This document shows, piece by piece, positions 1-7,401 of a stretch of DNA of 64,000 nucleotides. The translations under genes were made by a program, and so were the position numbers. The DNA is taken from assembly GCF_900156875.1 (NCBI RefSeq), contig NZ_LT707409.1:966113-1030112 (forward strand). Direction: 5' to 3'. Position 1 is the first letter of the stretch. Every line of letters starts with the position of its first letter. Source of the stretch: Robertmurraya dakarensis (GTDB taxonomy: Bacteria; Bacillota; Bacilli; Bacillales; Cytobacillaceae). The notes beneath the pieces were generated by a model that saw only the letters and a program-made list of their open reading frames with translations, was not told the DNA's origin and did no database searches.

Positions 1-1
1 G

Positions 2-838
2 GAGCCGCACGTAAATGGTCATGGAGCGATTGTTGTTCCTCAGGCAGGAATAGTGGATTATCGACAGGTCAGTGAAAAGTTTGCCAGCCTTATAGAAGAG
101 CATGGTGGTGAGATTGCTCTTAATACGAAAGTCGAGAAAATCTATGAAGAATCTGATGAAGTAACGATCGAAAGCAGCCGTGGATCGTTTAAAGCACGCT
201 TTATGATTAACTGTGCAGGCCTTCATAGTGATCGAGTCGCGTTAGCAGCGGGCTATAAAACAGATATGAAGATTCTTCCATTTCGAGGGGAGTATTATAA
301 GTTAAAGCCTGAAAAACGTTATCTAGTAAACAATCTCATCTACCCTGTGCCAAACCCGAAATTCCCGTTTTTAGGTGTTCATTTTACGAGAATGATCGGC
401 GGGGAAGTGGAGGCAGGGCCAAATGCCGTTCTTAGCTTTAAACGTGAAGGCTATAAAAAAACGGATTTTGATGCAAGAGACTTAGCAGAAGCACTAACAT
501 ACAGCGGCCTTTGGAAGATGGCAGGAAAATTTGCAAAAGAAGGACTGGAAGAATATGTTCGCTCTTTTAGCAAGAAGAGATTTACAAAAAGCCTGCAAGA
601 ATTAATTCCTGAAATACGAGAGGAGGATTTAATTCCTGCGCCAGCGGGTGTTCGTGCCCAGGCCATCAAGAATGACGGAAATATGGTCGATGATTTTCAA
701 GTGATTTATGGAAAAAGGACCATCCATATTTGCAATGCGCCTTCCCCTGCAGCCACCGCTTCCATTGAAATAGGAAGAGAAGTTGTAAAACGACTGCCAA
801 AGCTGACTAATCTAAAAGAGACAGCATTGATTGTATAA
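2..838 (+). CDS. lhgO: L-2-hydroxyglutarate oxidase, C-terminal part (cut by window edge)
   Basis: The frame is open from the first bases of the window, so only about 278 C-terminal residues of a roughly 400-residue FAD-dependent oxidoreductase are present. The segment EPHVNGHGAIVVPQAGIVDY followed by a Gly-rich FAD/substrate region, and the C-terminal NAPSPAATASIEIG motif, are typical of the LhgO/YgaF branch of the DAO family. The family oxidises L-2-hydroxyglutarate to 2-oxoglutarate and passes electrons to the respiratory chain. An internal GTG at 53 is not the start, since coding similarity continues upstream. Identification is from remembered family motifs; a related FAD oxidase with another hydroxyacid substrate is the alternative. 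Confidence 0.85.
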   Translation, partial: EPHVNGHGAIVVPQAGIVDYRQVSEKFASLIEEHGGEIALNTKVEKIYEESDEVTIESSRGSFKARFMINCAGLHSDRVALAAGYKTDMKILPFRGEYYKLKPEKRYLVNNLIYPVPNPKFPFLGVHFTRMIGGEVEAGPNAVLSFKREGYKKTDFDARDLAEALTYSGLWKMAGKFAKEGLEEYVRSFSKKRFTKSLQELIPEIREEDLIPAPAGVRAQAIKNDGNMVDDFQVIYGKRTIHICNAPSPAATASIEIGREVVKRLPKLTNLKETALIV

Positions 839-1006
839 TTACTTTTAGAGGCGGATATCGAGAAAAAGAAAAGTTTAGCGGATTATAGTCATTGTCCAGT
901 TTGTGAATTCTGAATTTTTAGATATATAATAAAACCTATGTGTTCATAGTATATGTTATAAAAAATTGATATACTAAAGATCCTTGGCAGGGGCATAAAG
1001 TACCGT

Positions 1007-1050
1007 GAAAAGAGCAGGAATCTCAAACATAGAAGATACCTGCTCTTTTC
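1007..1050 (+). terminator. Intrinsic terminator-like hairpin after lhgO
   Basis: A perfect 12-bp stem (1007-1018 with 1039-1050) is followed by a weak T-rich stretch. It lies 170 bp past the lhgO stop and 230 bp before asnA, so it could end lhgO or belong to an asnA leader. The rest of 839-1281 shows no ORF or clear promoter. Confidence 0.55.
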
Positions 1051-1281
1051 CTATTTTCTGTGAATGACATTTTCTTTAAATTACGTTCCTTATAATTTCC
1101 CTTTATTTTGTAACATGAAAAATGAAAGAGATGTAGTAACAACACTCGAGTTTAATCATAAAGTATAACGTTCGTTACGTTGAGAAATTGATGTCATAAC
1201 CCACTCCGAAAGTAAAGGGAAGAAGGAAACTTATAAAAGTATTTGTGCAGTCACTTAAATTGAATGAATAGTTAACTGGAG

Positions 1282-2304
1282 GTGGTTAAGATCAATCATA
1301 CAGTAGTAATTCCCAATGGATACAAATCAATTCTAAATTTAAGACAGACTGAAATGGCCATAAATGAGCTAAAGAAGCACTTTGAAGAAGAGCTCTCTGC
1401 AGCACTGAATTTAATTAAAGTATCGGCCCCTTTATTTGTCAGCGAAGGCAGGGGAATCAACGATAATTTAAATGGTGTTGAAAGAATGGTCACTTTTGAT
1501 GCCTTGGATATTAAAAATAAACAAATTGAAATCGTCCAATCGTTGGCAAAGTGGAAAAGAATCGCCCTTGCTCGATATGGTTTTGACATTGGTGAAGGCC
1601 TCTATACAAATATGAATGCAATTAGAAGAGATGAGCTCTTAGATAATCTTCACTCTGTCTATGTTGATCAATGGGATTGGGAAAAAGTGATTTCAAGGGA
1701 ACAACGTAACCTCCATACATTACAAGCAGAAGTTTTAAAGATTTATCATGCCATGAAATCAACTGAACGCCATATGTATGAATATAACCACGTGCTAACA
1801 CCTGCATTGCCAGAAAGCCTTTCCTTTTTTACTACCCAGGAACTAGAGACTCTGTACCCAGATCTCACTCCGAGTCAAAGAGAGAATACTGTTACTAAAG
1901 AATATGGAGCCGTTTTCATTATGCAAATTGGCGGTAACTTACGTTCTGGAGAAAAACATGATGGACGGTCACCAGATTATGATGACTGGAATCTAAATGG
2001 AGATCTTCTATTTTGGAATCCTATTTTAGAGAGAGCTATTGAAGTGTCATCAATGGGAATAAGAGTTGATGAAAAAGCACTGCTAAAGCAATTAACGCTT
2101 GCAAACAGCGAGGAACGGAAAGAATTAGAATACCATCAATCCATATTAAGTGGAAAGCTTCCTTTTACAATAGGCGGAGGAATTGGGCAGTCAAGGATAT
2201 GCATGTTTTCCCTAAAGAAAGCACATATCGGCGAAGTTCAAGCTTCGGTCTGGAATGATCAAATCGTAGAAGATTGCGAAAAGAATAATATTATTTTGTT
2301 GTAA
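1282..2304 (+). CDS. asnA: Aspartate--ammonia ligase (asparagine synthetase A)
   Basis: Makes asparagine from aspartate, ammonia and ATP in the cytoplasm. AsnA is built on a class II aminoacyl-tRNA-synthetase-like core, and its conserved blocks are visible: IPNGYKSILNLRQTEMA near the N terminus, SAPLFV, GINDNLNGVERMV, EIVQSLAKWKRIAL, GEGLYTNMNAIRRDE, YVDQWDWE, and the C-terminal GGGIGQSRICM and GEVQASVW. Length of about 340 residues is normal. The start is odd: the only standard in-frame start is GTG 1282, but it lies inside the Shine-Dalgarno GGAGGTGG (1278-1285). The ideally spaced codon is ATC 1291. A stop at 1273 rules out longer forms. It stands alone, with a hairpin terminator just after it. 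Confidence 0.93.
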   Translation: MVKINHTVVIPNGYKSILNLRQTEMAINELKKHFEEELSAALNLIKVSAPLFVSEGRGINDNLNGVERMVTFDALDIKNKQIEIVQSLAKWKRIALARYGFDIGEGLYTNMNAIRRDELLDNLHSVYVDQWDWEKVISREQRNLHTLQAEVLKIYHAMKSTERHMYEYNHVLTPALPESLSFFTTQELETLYPDLTPSQRENTVTKEYGAVFIMQIGGNLRSGEKHDGRSPDYDDWNLNGDLLFWNPILERAIEVSSMGIRVDEKALLKQLTLANSEERKELEYHQSILSGKLPFTIGGGIGQSRICMFSLKKAHIGEVQASVWNDQIVEDCEKNNIILL

Positions 2305-2311
2305 TGTGGTG

Positions 2312-2348
2312 AAAGAATCCTCATCTCTACTGATGATGAGGATTCTTT
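2312..2348 (+). terminator. Terminator of asnA, probably shared with the convergent gene
   Basis: A 14-bp perfect stem (2312-2325 with 2335-2348) starts 8 bp after the asnA stop. It lies between convergent genes and may act on both strands. Confidence 0.85.
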
Positions 2349-2368
2349 GATGCAATCATTTCTTTCTA

Positions 2369-2785
2369 TTAATCATCTAACTCTACAAAATCTTCATGTT
2401 TGAATACCATTGACAATACTTGACGTCCATCGAAGGTCGTACCTGATAATGTTACTACAATGCCTTCTGCATCTTCATCGGTATCACCAGCAATTTCAAC
2501 ACGCAGCATATTGTTCCCCGTGAAAGTATTTGCTCCAGATTCTATTCTGACAACTGCACAGTCTCCTGCAGGAATAACGACTTTTTCACGGAAAAATTGT
2601 ACTTCTGGCGGAGTGTTAGGTGGGTATAAAAGAATATCTGCACATTTATGAACAGTCAATATCACAGATGAAGTAGTGTCCGCGAGATTTTTGAAACCAA
2701 TAAATAAATACTGTACGGCGCCTGTAGCTGTATTATCAATAGATAATGGTACAAAAAATGGGCCTGATGTGATTCTGTTAGCCAT
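2369..2785 (-). CDS. Hypothetical protein, 138 aa
   Basis: The start ATG is preceded by a strong site, AAAGGAGGG, at optimal spacing. The protein has no signal peptide or membrane segment. It reads as an all-beta, Thr/Ser/Val-rich chain with an acidic tail (EDFVELDD). I do not recognise a family with certainty. Beta-rich proteins of this size with an MANRI-type N terminus occur among Bacillus spore-surface and exosporium-associated proteins, but that is only an impression. It is monocistronic, convergent with asnA, and shares the hairpin at 2312-2348. Confidence 0.75.
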   Translation of the reverse strand: MANRITSGPFFVPLSIDNTATGAVQYLFIGFKNLADTTSSVILTVHKCADILLYPPNTPPEVQFFREKVVIPAGDCAVVRIESGANTFTGNNMLRVEIAGDTDEDAEGIVVTLSGTTFDGRQVLSMVFKHEDFVELDD

Positions 2786-2900
2786 TCGGAAATCCCTCCT
2801 TTCCTTATGAATGTGCTATATCTATATTCCAACTTGATTGATACTGAATGGACAAACTGTTCACTATAAACGCCAAATTTTAAAATTTACATTTCTTTAA

Positions 2901-2938
2901 TAAAAAAAGAAGAGGCCGCAAAGGATCAGCCTTCTTCT
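2901..2938 (-). terminator. Minus-strand terminator
   Basis: A bulged 9-bp stem (2908-2916 with 2929-2938) is followed on the minus strand by a run of seven T. The only minus-strand object that feeds into it is the remnant at 2980-3082, which suggests that this was once an expressed gene. Confidence 0.6.
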
Positions 2939-2979
2939 CAAATGATTTATTCTTACTTTTGGGGCGGTAAAACCGCTCC

Positions 2980-3082
2980 TTATCGACCACGAAACTCCAC
3001 ACCAAGTTCAGCTAATTGTTCCTGTGCCTCCTCTTTATTGTGCATTTACCTGAGCAGCTGGTTGGTGGTTTTTTCCTCCTTT
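2980..3082 (-). pseudogene. Remnant of a very small gene (no usable start, internal frameshift)
   Basis: On the minus strand a consensus ribosome site AAAGGAGG (3075-3082) is followed by no start codon. The downstream text reads NHQPAAQVNA, then breaks at a stop. After a one-base shift in an A-run it continues NKEEAQEQLAELGVEFRGR to a stop at 2980. A hairpin (2961-2979) and the terminator at 2901-2938 follow. The composition resembles small spore proteins, but I cannot assign a family. Restoring one A would join the two halves; a start codon would still be missing. A decayed gene is the likeliest reading. Confidence 0.35.
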
Positions 3083-3091
3083 AAGATTAAC

Positions 3092-3120
3092 TTGAGTTTC
3101 TTAATGTTTTCTGTTATTCT
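3092..3120 (+). promoter_or_regulatory. Probable SigA promoter of cspC (extended -10)
   Basis: TTGAGT (3092-3097), a 17-bp spacer and TATTCT (3115-3120) preceded by TG at the extended -10 position. This gives a 5' leader of about 100 nt before the cspC start, in keeping with long structured leaders of cold-shock mRNAs. Confidence 0.5.
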
Positions 3121-3194
3121 ATAGAAGAATTATTTTTGACCGGTGTAAAGAATAGACTTTTCGTTCTGATGATCGCTTTGGGCAAGGATAGTAA

Positions 3195-3428
<234 letters not shown>

Positions 3429-3447
3429 TTTTGACTAAAACATGCAA

Positions 3448-3482
3448 AAAACAGACTCTTGTACAAGAGTCTGTTTTTTTGT
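3448..3482 (+). terminator. Terminator of cspC
   Basis: A 12-bp perfect stem (3451-3462 with 3465-3476) with a 2-nt loop, followed by a T-run. Confidence 0.93.
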
Positions 3483-3552
3483 TTGTTTATATTAATGCTG
3501 AAAAAAGCCCTACTCGAGGATCGAATAGGGAATAAAATGTTATGTTTCCTTT

Positions 3553-3726
3553 TTAGTCATTTTTCATTAACTCATCTTCGAAGTAAAAAGTTGAAGGGTG
3601 CTCTTTTACAGTATAAGAATACTGTTTCATATTTTTTACATACATCCATTTATTTATTGTTACATATTCATCTGTTGTTCTGATTGTTACTCTTTCCCCA
3701 CTCTGAAACTTATTTTTACCCGCCAC
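3553..3726 (-). CDS. Small hypothetical protein, 57 aa
   Basis: A short ORF starting at GTG 3726 behind AAAGAGGTGT (3731-3740). It begins VAGKNKFQSGERVTI, continues with KWMYVKNMKQYSYTV and ends FYFEDELMKND. The SGERVTI plus aromatic-rich pattern suggests a small beta-barrel (KOW- or SH3-like) protein, but I do not know the family. Codon use is coding-like and the ribosome site is good, so I consider it real although it is too short for a default ORF cut-off. Confidence 0.65.
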   Translation of the reverse strand: MAGKNKFQSGERVTIRTTDEYVTINKWMYVKNMKQYSYTVKEHPSTFYFEDELMKND

Positions 3727-3830
3727 ACTTACACCTCTTTTTTTATAAGTCCAACGCTAATCTTTGTTCATGAGTAGCGATTTGCTTTTTTATTATTTGT
3801 ATTCCTATCAATAATTATAAGAACACTCGC

Positions 3831-4043
3831 TTATTCCGACGCATACTTAATAATCCCGTGTAAATAAACGGAGTATTCCCGTTCCAAATACTCTCTTAAT
3901 TTAATTCTTCCTTCACTTTCTAACTCTGTCGTCCATTCTCGAATGTTCTGTTCATCACTCGTCTTCGCAGTTGGAATCTCAATTGTGAAAAAATTTCCTT
4001 GACTAGCTTTCTGCAGGTTTTTTAATAATATTTCCTTATTCAT
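3831..4043 (-). CDS. Hypothetical protein, 70 aa
   Basis: The start ATG at 4043 lies 6 bp after AAAGGGATGA on the minus strand. The protein is soluble, mixed-charge and probably helical (KEILLKNLQKASQGN, REWTTELESEGRIKLREYLE). No motif is recognised. It stands alone between two other minus-strand small genes, with no terminator of its own visible. Confidence 0.6.
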   Translation of the reverse strand: MNKEILLKNLQKASQGNFFTIEIPTAKTSDEQNIREWTTELESEGRIKLREYLEREYSVYLHGIIKYASE

Positions 4044-4160
4044 CGGGTCATCCCTTTCTGTACTACATTAAAATATTCGACATACACAAATAAATACCTT
4101 GTAATCTGAACATTTTTAACGAGAAAACCCCAATAGGGAGGCAGACTGCTATTCATAGGT

Positions 4161-4188
4161 AAAAAGAAGCCGTTTCTAAGAAGCGGCT
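4161..4188 (-). terminator. Terminator of the 38-aa ORF
   Basis: On the minus strand, AGCCG and CGGCT pair with an inner TTC/GAA pair across one mismatch, followed by TCTTTTT. It starts about 20 bp after the stop of the ORF at 4208-4324. Confidence 0.65.
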
Positions 4189-4207
4189 CCCAATACCTGC
4201 TTGAATT

Positions 4208-4324
4208 TTACTTCTGCGAATCTTTTAGGGCAGGTTCTTTAGTCTGGGGTGGTGATAAACGGTCTAAAGCATCCGCAATCCTTTTTAATTGTTTAATCAT
4301 TTCTTCGGACTGTTGATCGTTCAT
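4208..4324 (-). CDS. Very small hypothetical protein, 38 aa
   Basis: ATG 4324 follows AGGGAGG on the minus strand with a rather long spacing of about 12 nt. The sequence starts MNDQQSEEMIKQLKRIADAL and then has DRLSPPQTKEPAL. This is an amphipathic helix of about 22 residues followed by a Pro-rich tail. A terminator follows directly. The unit of ribosome site, ORF and terminator argues for a real short gene. No family is recognised. Confidence 0.55.
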   Translation of the reverse strand: MNDQQSEEMIKQLKRIADALDRLSPPQTKEPALKDSQK

Positions 4325-4439
4325 ACCTATTCACATCCTCCCTAAGTCGTTTTGACTTAAATTAAATATAACATAAACCTGATAATTTTGATTGTTATCT
4401 AAAGTTGATGTTTTTTTAACGAGAGAATCAGGTTGATTT

Positions 4440-4477
4440 AAAGAGTATTTCCTATGAGAAATGCTCTTTATTTTTTC
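4440..4477 (+). terminator. Orphan plus-strand terminator-like hairpin
   Basis: AAAGAGTATTTC pairs with GAGAAATGCTCTTT (one wobble and one small bulge) and is followed by ATTTTTT. No plus-strand ORF lies between cspC and this site. The rest of 4325-4594 is AT-rich, with an AACCTGAT/ATCAGGTT dyad around 4376-4435. It may end a small RNA; support is weak. Confidence 0.3.
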
Positions 4478-4594
4478 TAAAAAGTAAGTAAAATCCAAAC
4501 AATAATAATTTAGTTAAATCCAATAATTATTTATTGTAAATCGATAAATAATATGCTAAATTCAATATGACACTAAATAAACGAGGTGCTTTTT

Positions 4595-5086
4595 ATGAAA
4601 CGAGGTTCAACACTTTTTTTAAAGGTGGCTGTTATTTTTATTGGGATTCCAGTACTAGCGGCATGTCTATTCTTGCTGCCACAGATAGCGAATGAAGCAA
4701 ATGAGGCGGCAAGTAGAGGCTCAGATTTGGCTTTTGTGGTTTATGCCATTTTAATGGTTATGTATGTTTCGGCGGTCCCGTTTTACTTCGCATTGTATCA
4801 ATCATTTAACCTTTTAAGCTATATCGATAAAAACCAAGCTTTCTCGGAGTTATCTGTTAGGGCTCTAAAGAAAATCAAAAACTGTGCCCTTATTATCAGT
4901 GGATTATATGTTGTAGGAATTCCATTCGTCTATATTCTTGCTGAGGTAGATGACGCACCAGGTCTCATCCTTGTCGGAATGGTCATGATTTTTGCTCCAC
5001 TAGTGATTGCTGTATTCGCGGCGGTTCTGCAAAGGCTCTTACAACAAGCGATTGATATAAAATCAGAAAATGATTTAACGGTTTGA
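4595..5086 (+). CDS. DUF2975 membrane protein
   Basis: Four hydrophobic segments (about residues 6-28, 45-65, 92-112, 120-150) with the short loop YQSFNLLSYIDKNQAFSELS that is typical of DUF2975 proteins. Start ATG 4595 follows ACGAGGTG (4581-4588); a GTG at 4586 lies inside that site and is rejected. The gene is followed 10 bp later by a small XRE regulator, the usual DUF2975/YozG-like pair (compare B. subtilis yoaS-yozG). By analogy the membrane protein may modulate the partner regulator; its role is unknown. Confidence 0.85.
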   Translation: MKRGSTLFLKVAVIFIGIPVLAACLFLLPQIANEANEAASRGSDLAFVVYAILMVMYVSAVPFYFALYQSFNLLSYIDKNQAFSELSVRALKKIKNCALIISGLYVVGIPFVYILAEVDDAPGLILVGMVMIFAPLVIAVFAAVLQRLLQQAIDIKSENDLTV

Positions 5087-5096
5087 GGTGAAAACA

Positions 5097-5318
5097 ATGG
5101 CGATTATAATCAATATCGATGTAATGCTGGCTAAAAGGAAAATGAGCGTAACAGAACTTTCGGAGAAGGTTGGAATAACAATGGCTAACCTTTCTATTTT
5201 GAAAAATGGCAAAGCAAAAGCGATTCGAATATCTACATTAGATGCGATTTGTAAGGCTTTAGACTGTCAGCCAGGGGATATCCTTGAATATCAAACTGAC
5301 GCTGACATTCAAGAATAA
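5097..5318 (+). CDS. XRE-family HTH regulator (YozG-like)
   Basis: 73 residues. It opens with MAIIINIDVMLAKRKMS and carries a complete helix-turn-helix (VTELSEKVGITMANLSILKN, about residues 17-36) and the ISTLDAICKALDCQPGDILEY tail typical of Cro/CI-like YozG proteins. ATG 5097 is chosen over GTG 5088, because GTG 5088 is part of the site GAGGTG. It sits directly after the DUF2975 gene and is almost certainly co-transcribed with it. Target genes are unknown; autoregulation is likely for such pairs. Confidence 0.9.
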   Translation: MAIIINIDVMLAKRKMSVTELSEKVGITMANLSILKNGKAKAIRISTLDAICKALDCQPGDILEYQTDADIQE

Positions 5319-5341
5319 GGAAATGAAGGGGGTGGGGGGAA

Positions 5342-5773
5342 ATTAAAAGGACTTTTCTACTTTTCATTACAATTTGTCTTATGGTTTTATTGTCCGCTTG
5401 TAAGGGGGCTTCAGGTAATCCTATTGAACTAAATGAGAATAATATGATCGTTAACATTAAGAACAACAGTCAATTTGATTTTTATGGACTAGAAGCGGCG
5501 ATCCTTGACCATTCACCAGGTGTGGTGAATGCCGATGGCTCGCTTGTTGCAAAAGGACAGGAACTCAGGTTTGAATTATTAAAAGAAGATTTTGAGTTAG
5601 AGGGAGAAGCTGAAATGGAATTTTTCATTTTGACAGACACTAACACTGATGATGACGGAGATCGAGTACCCATCAACAAAAAATTGACTCTTGAATTAGC
5701 AAGTAATAAGGAGATTTCTCTCGAATTGACAGGTGATTCGATACAAGAAGCTGATATAAATTGGGGAAAGTGA
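5342..5773 (+). CDS. Putative lipoprotein, 143 aa, apparent ATT start
   Basis: In frame upstream of ATG 5381 lies a complete lipoprotein signal: a basic KR start, hydrophobic FLLFITICLMVLL and lipobox LSAC. Beginning at ATG 5381 would remove the charged region. The only initiator-like codon that keeps the signal is ATT 5342, next to the G-rich stretch GGGGGTGGGGGG (5328-5339). There is no ATG, GTG or TTG between the stop at 5324 and 5381. The mature part is acidic, with an Asp-rich stretch DTNTDDDGDR (about residues 99-108) that might bind metal. Family unknown. It lies 23 bp after the XRE gene and may be in the same operon. Confidence 0.72.
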   Translation: MKRTFLLFITICLMVLLSACKGASGNPIELNENNMIVNIKNNSQFDFYGLEAAILDHSPGVVNADGSLVAKGQELRFELLKEDFELEGEAEMEFFILTDTNTDDDGDRVPINKKLTLELASNKEISLELTGDSIQEADINWGK

Positions 5774-5824
5774 GCGGGTGAATTCTAGCTCAAATCATCC
5801 TGTGATTCAGACAACATGCTTTTT

Positions 5825-6007
5825 AAGCGGAGAATTTCCCTCTATGTATTGAGAGGAGTCTTAAGAAGCAGTAATAAGCGGAGAAATTACCCTTATCCTC
5901 TCTAATTAAGGCAAAATCCAAAGATTTGGATGATATAACGGGAAAATCTGCCCTTATTTTTAAAGGAATATAGGTATTCCCCAATTTAAGGGTAATTTTT
6001 CCCTTTA
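5825..6007 (+). repeat. Dispersed repeat, copy 1 (about 180 bp)
   Basis: This stretch is matched in reverse complement by 15631-15815, including the shared core ATCCAAAGATTTGGAT and long identical blocks around it. It contains several short dyads such as AAGGGTAATTTTTCCCTT. No ORF is visible. Within it, AAGCGGAGAA recurs at 5825 and 5876, so it may itself have arisen from a unit of about 51 bp. Confidence 0.85.
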
Positions 6008-6047
6008 TTTTTCAACACAGTTCAATCAACATATTTGCCCAAACTAT

Positions 6048-6098
6048 TGATAAAGAAATAAAAAATAGTGTGAGAAATCAATACGATTTCTCACACTA
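6048..6098 (-). terminator. Terminator of the EamA transporter gene
   Basis: A 14-bp perfect stem (6066-6079 with 6085-6098), followed on the minus strand by a T-rich tract, 60 bp after the stop of the transporter gene. Confidence 0.85.
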
Positions 6099-6159
6099 GC
6101 AGTTTACTGGAATGCAACTTTATAGAGAACCCGTTTGTAATGGGAGGGAGGCGGTCTTT

Positions 6160-7095
6160 TTATACACTTTCCTGCCTAACAAGATTAGTAGGATTCTTTC
6201 TTTTGAAAAGTTTAGTATTCGTCCCAACATATACACCTGAAAGAACAAAAGCTGCACCAACGCCATGTGCCCAGGTGAAGGTTTCGCCCAAGAAAATCGT
6301 CGCCATAATAACGGCAGAAACAGGCATGACGTTAATAAAGATTGATGCTTTAGCAGCGCCCACTTCTTTGATCCCGTTGTAGTACATAATAAAGGCAATG
6401 ACCGTAACAAATATGCTCATATGAGCAATTGCAATCCAAGTGGCGCCGCTCGCTTGAGTTACATCTTGCCACGTAGTTTCGGTAACAGCTAAAGGGAACA
6501 ATAACAAGGTTCCAAAAGCAACGGCATAGGTCGTTGATTCAACCGAACTGTACTTCTTCAAAACTACTTTTCCCACAACACTATAGAGAGCCCAGCAGAC
6601 AACAGCCCCAAGCAGAATAAAATCGATTGGTTCAAATCCGAACTGGAAAAGCGCTAGTACATGTCCGTCCGTAATAATAAACACGACACCGATCAGCGCA
6701 ATCGCCATTCCGATTACATTGTTCTTTGTGATCCTTTCTTTTAAGAACAAGCCCGATAACAGAACAATCAATACCGGATTGGAAGCGATAAACAACGAGC
6801 TTTTGATAACAGGTGCATGTTTCGTGGCTAGGAAAAAGAAAATATTGTATAACGCAATTCCAGTCAATCCCAAAACAGCAAATAAACCATAGTCCTTCAA
6901 AGTCGGTTTCTTCCGATTCTTCTCCATGATCCACATTAATGGAAAAAGTAAAATTGCCGCTCCTAAAAACCGAAAAAAGGCAACCGTGGCAGGCTGGAAA
7001 TCCTCGACAGCTACCTTCCCAGCAATAAATGCACTTCCCCAAGTGGCGGTTGCCAATACCAGCATCGAATAGGTGAGATATGTCCTCTTTTTCAT
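6160..7095 (-). CDS. EamA/DMT-family transporter, 311 aa
   Basis: Ten predicted membrane helices in two repeated EamA halves (about residues 8-140 and 155-295). Family features include ATWGSAFIAGKVAV in helix 1 and the matching second-half helix ending GETFTWAHGVGAAFVLSGVY. Members of the drug/metabolite transporter superfamily export amino acids, nucleosides or other metabolites; the substrate cannot be told here. The gene is monocistronic and divergent from the sugar ABC operon, with about 305 bp between. Confidence 0.9.
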   Translation of the reverse strand: MKKRTYLTYSMLVLATATWGSAFIAGKVAVEDFQPATVAFFRFLGAAILLFPLMWIMEKNRKKPTLKDYGLFAVLGLTGIALYNIFFFLATKHAPVIKSSLFIASNPVLIVLLSGLFLKERITKNNVIGMAIALIGVVFIITDGHVLALFQFGFEPIDFILLGAVVCWALYSVVGKVVLKKYSSVESTTYAVAFGTLLLFPLAVTETTWQDVTQASGATWIAIAHMSIFVTVIAFIMYYNGIKEVGAAKASIFINVMPVSAVIMATIFLGETFTWAHGVGAAFVLSGVYVGTNTKLFKRKNPTNLVRQESV

Positions 7096-7310
7096 CGTTT
7101 CCCCTACATTCTATTATTATTTATAGATAGTATTGTACCATCTTTTTCGAAAATCGAAATACATTTTTTGTAAAAGTAAGGATTAACGATTGATATTATA
7201 ACTACCCAATATTCAAGATAGGCACCGTTAAAAGGGATGTATTTTTATAAAAATAGTCGGATTTCCTCAATTTATGTTATTCTAATAAAATCAAACAATT
7301 CCAAACTTTA

Positions 7311-7339
7311 TTGACATTAATAGTTTGCAAATGTAAATT
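7311..7339 (+). promoter_or_regulatory. Probable SigA promoter of the sugar ABC operon
   Basis: TTGACA (7311-7316), a 17-bp spacer and TAAATT (7334-7339), 62 bp before the start of the binding-protein gene. I see no perfect cre site in the 7096-7401 interval. Confidence 0.55.
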
Positions 7340-7401
7340 ATTAATATATTTTGTAAAAATTCTTTATTTTTTAAGAAATTTTTGAGGGGGAAATACTAGA
7401 A

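Noticed and set aside
990-1060. T-box leader for asnA
   Set aside because: AAAGTACCGTGA before the hairpin slightly recalls the T-box motif, but the conserved TGGNACCGCG is not matched, the specifier stem is not visible and the hairpin lies 230 bp from asnA.
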